DNA of 64,000 nt from Aphelocoma coerulescens (taxonomy: Eukaryota > Chordata > Aves > Passeriformes > Corvidae): contig NC_091017.1 in NCBI RefSeq assembly GCF_041296385.1, forward strand, positions 49,474,214 through 49,538,213, in the 5' to 3' direction. The notes beneath the pieces were generated by a model that was given only the letters and a program-made list of their open reading frames with translations, was not told the origin of the DNA and searched no databases. Below, piece after piece: positions 63,707-64,000 of the stretch. Position numbers and translations under genes: made by a program. Position 1 is the first letter of the stretch; each line of letters opens with the position of its first letter.

Positions 63707-64000
63707 AAATAATGTCAATTTCATGGTGAATTTTCTTACCTTTTTAACAAACCAATATTGAAAAACAGTAACAGTCCCAAGAAGTATTTGTAAATCAGAG
63801 CACCACAGGATTAAACTTTAATTATGAAATGTATGAAAGTTTACATTGTTACCAAATTGTGCAGCATTATTGGACTATATTTAAGTATTCTGAGTTATAA
63901 CAGCTAAAGGATCTACCAACATTCTAGAATATTAAGAAAAAATTTTCTTTAAAACAGGGAGAAGATGTGGTATGAAGAATTACTTTTCTACAGGTAATGT
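63707..64000. other. Unassigned AT-rich DNA at the right edge
   Basis: Nothing is recognised in the last 294 bp. Confidence 0.5.

Noticed and set aside
1..64000. tRNA, rRNA, snoRNA or miRNA genes, CRISPR arrays, prokaryotic operons
   Set aside because: No cloverleaf with A and B boxes, no regularly spaced repeats and no coding density were found by eye; a covariance-model scan would be decisive for small RNAs.

Overview
The window reads as non-coding vertebrate nuclear DNA, almost certainly from a bird. The base composition is AT-rich, CpG is scarce, there is no dense coding and no operon-like layout, and homopolymer runs are scattered throughout. The avian call rests on several copies of CR1, the dominant bird LINE. 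These include 3' ends carrying the typical CR1 tail (a 'ttggact..gatgatctt..aggtcttttccaacct' pattern running into an ATTCTATGATT-like terminus) and one copy that still covers part of the reverse-transcriptase region. Compact solo LTRs of endogenous retroviruses support the same view. A songbird is possible from the look of the paired LTRs, but that is a recollection, not something shown here.

Layout. At 0-5.9 kb the DNA is unique, with two weak candidate exons on the minus strand near the left edge (443-535 or 443-579, and 631-696). At 5.87-6.24 kb lies a 368-bp solo LTR on the minus strand with readable CCAAT, TATA and AATAAA signals. From 6.3 to 15.2 kb nothing firm is visible apart from one weak candidate plus-strand exon near 13.9-14.0 kb. 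At 15.2-18.1 kb two LTRs of the same family lie in opposite orientation, about 1.6 kb apart; the second has a perfect 5-bp target duplication. At 23.5-24.9 kb are two CR1 fragments on the minus strand. From 24.9 to 44.5 kb is a long stretch without a recognised feature except simple repeats. At 44.6-44.8 kb a small tandem repeat is followed by a CR1 tail. At 48 kb there may be a very old CR1 relic. At 50.0-50.7 kb is an internally deleted CR1 with a reverse-transcriptase remnant. From 50.7 to 62.8 kb is unique AT-rich DNA, including a perfect 10-bp inverted repeat inside a candidate conserved element at 54.8 kb. At 62.8-63.7 kb a CpG-rich, probably LTR-derived segment is followed by a CR1-like tail.

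No protein-coding gene, RNA gene, CRISPR array or operon can be supported. The longest open frames (up to 167 codons) show no recognisable family and are of the length expected by chance in 64 kb. The window most likely lies in an intergenic region or a large intron. The only sequences that clearly once acted as genes or promoters are retroelements, all of them defective fragments or solo LTRs. No previously undescribed system is evident; the best leads are the candidate exons, the inverted LTR pair and the CpG-rich right end.
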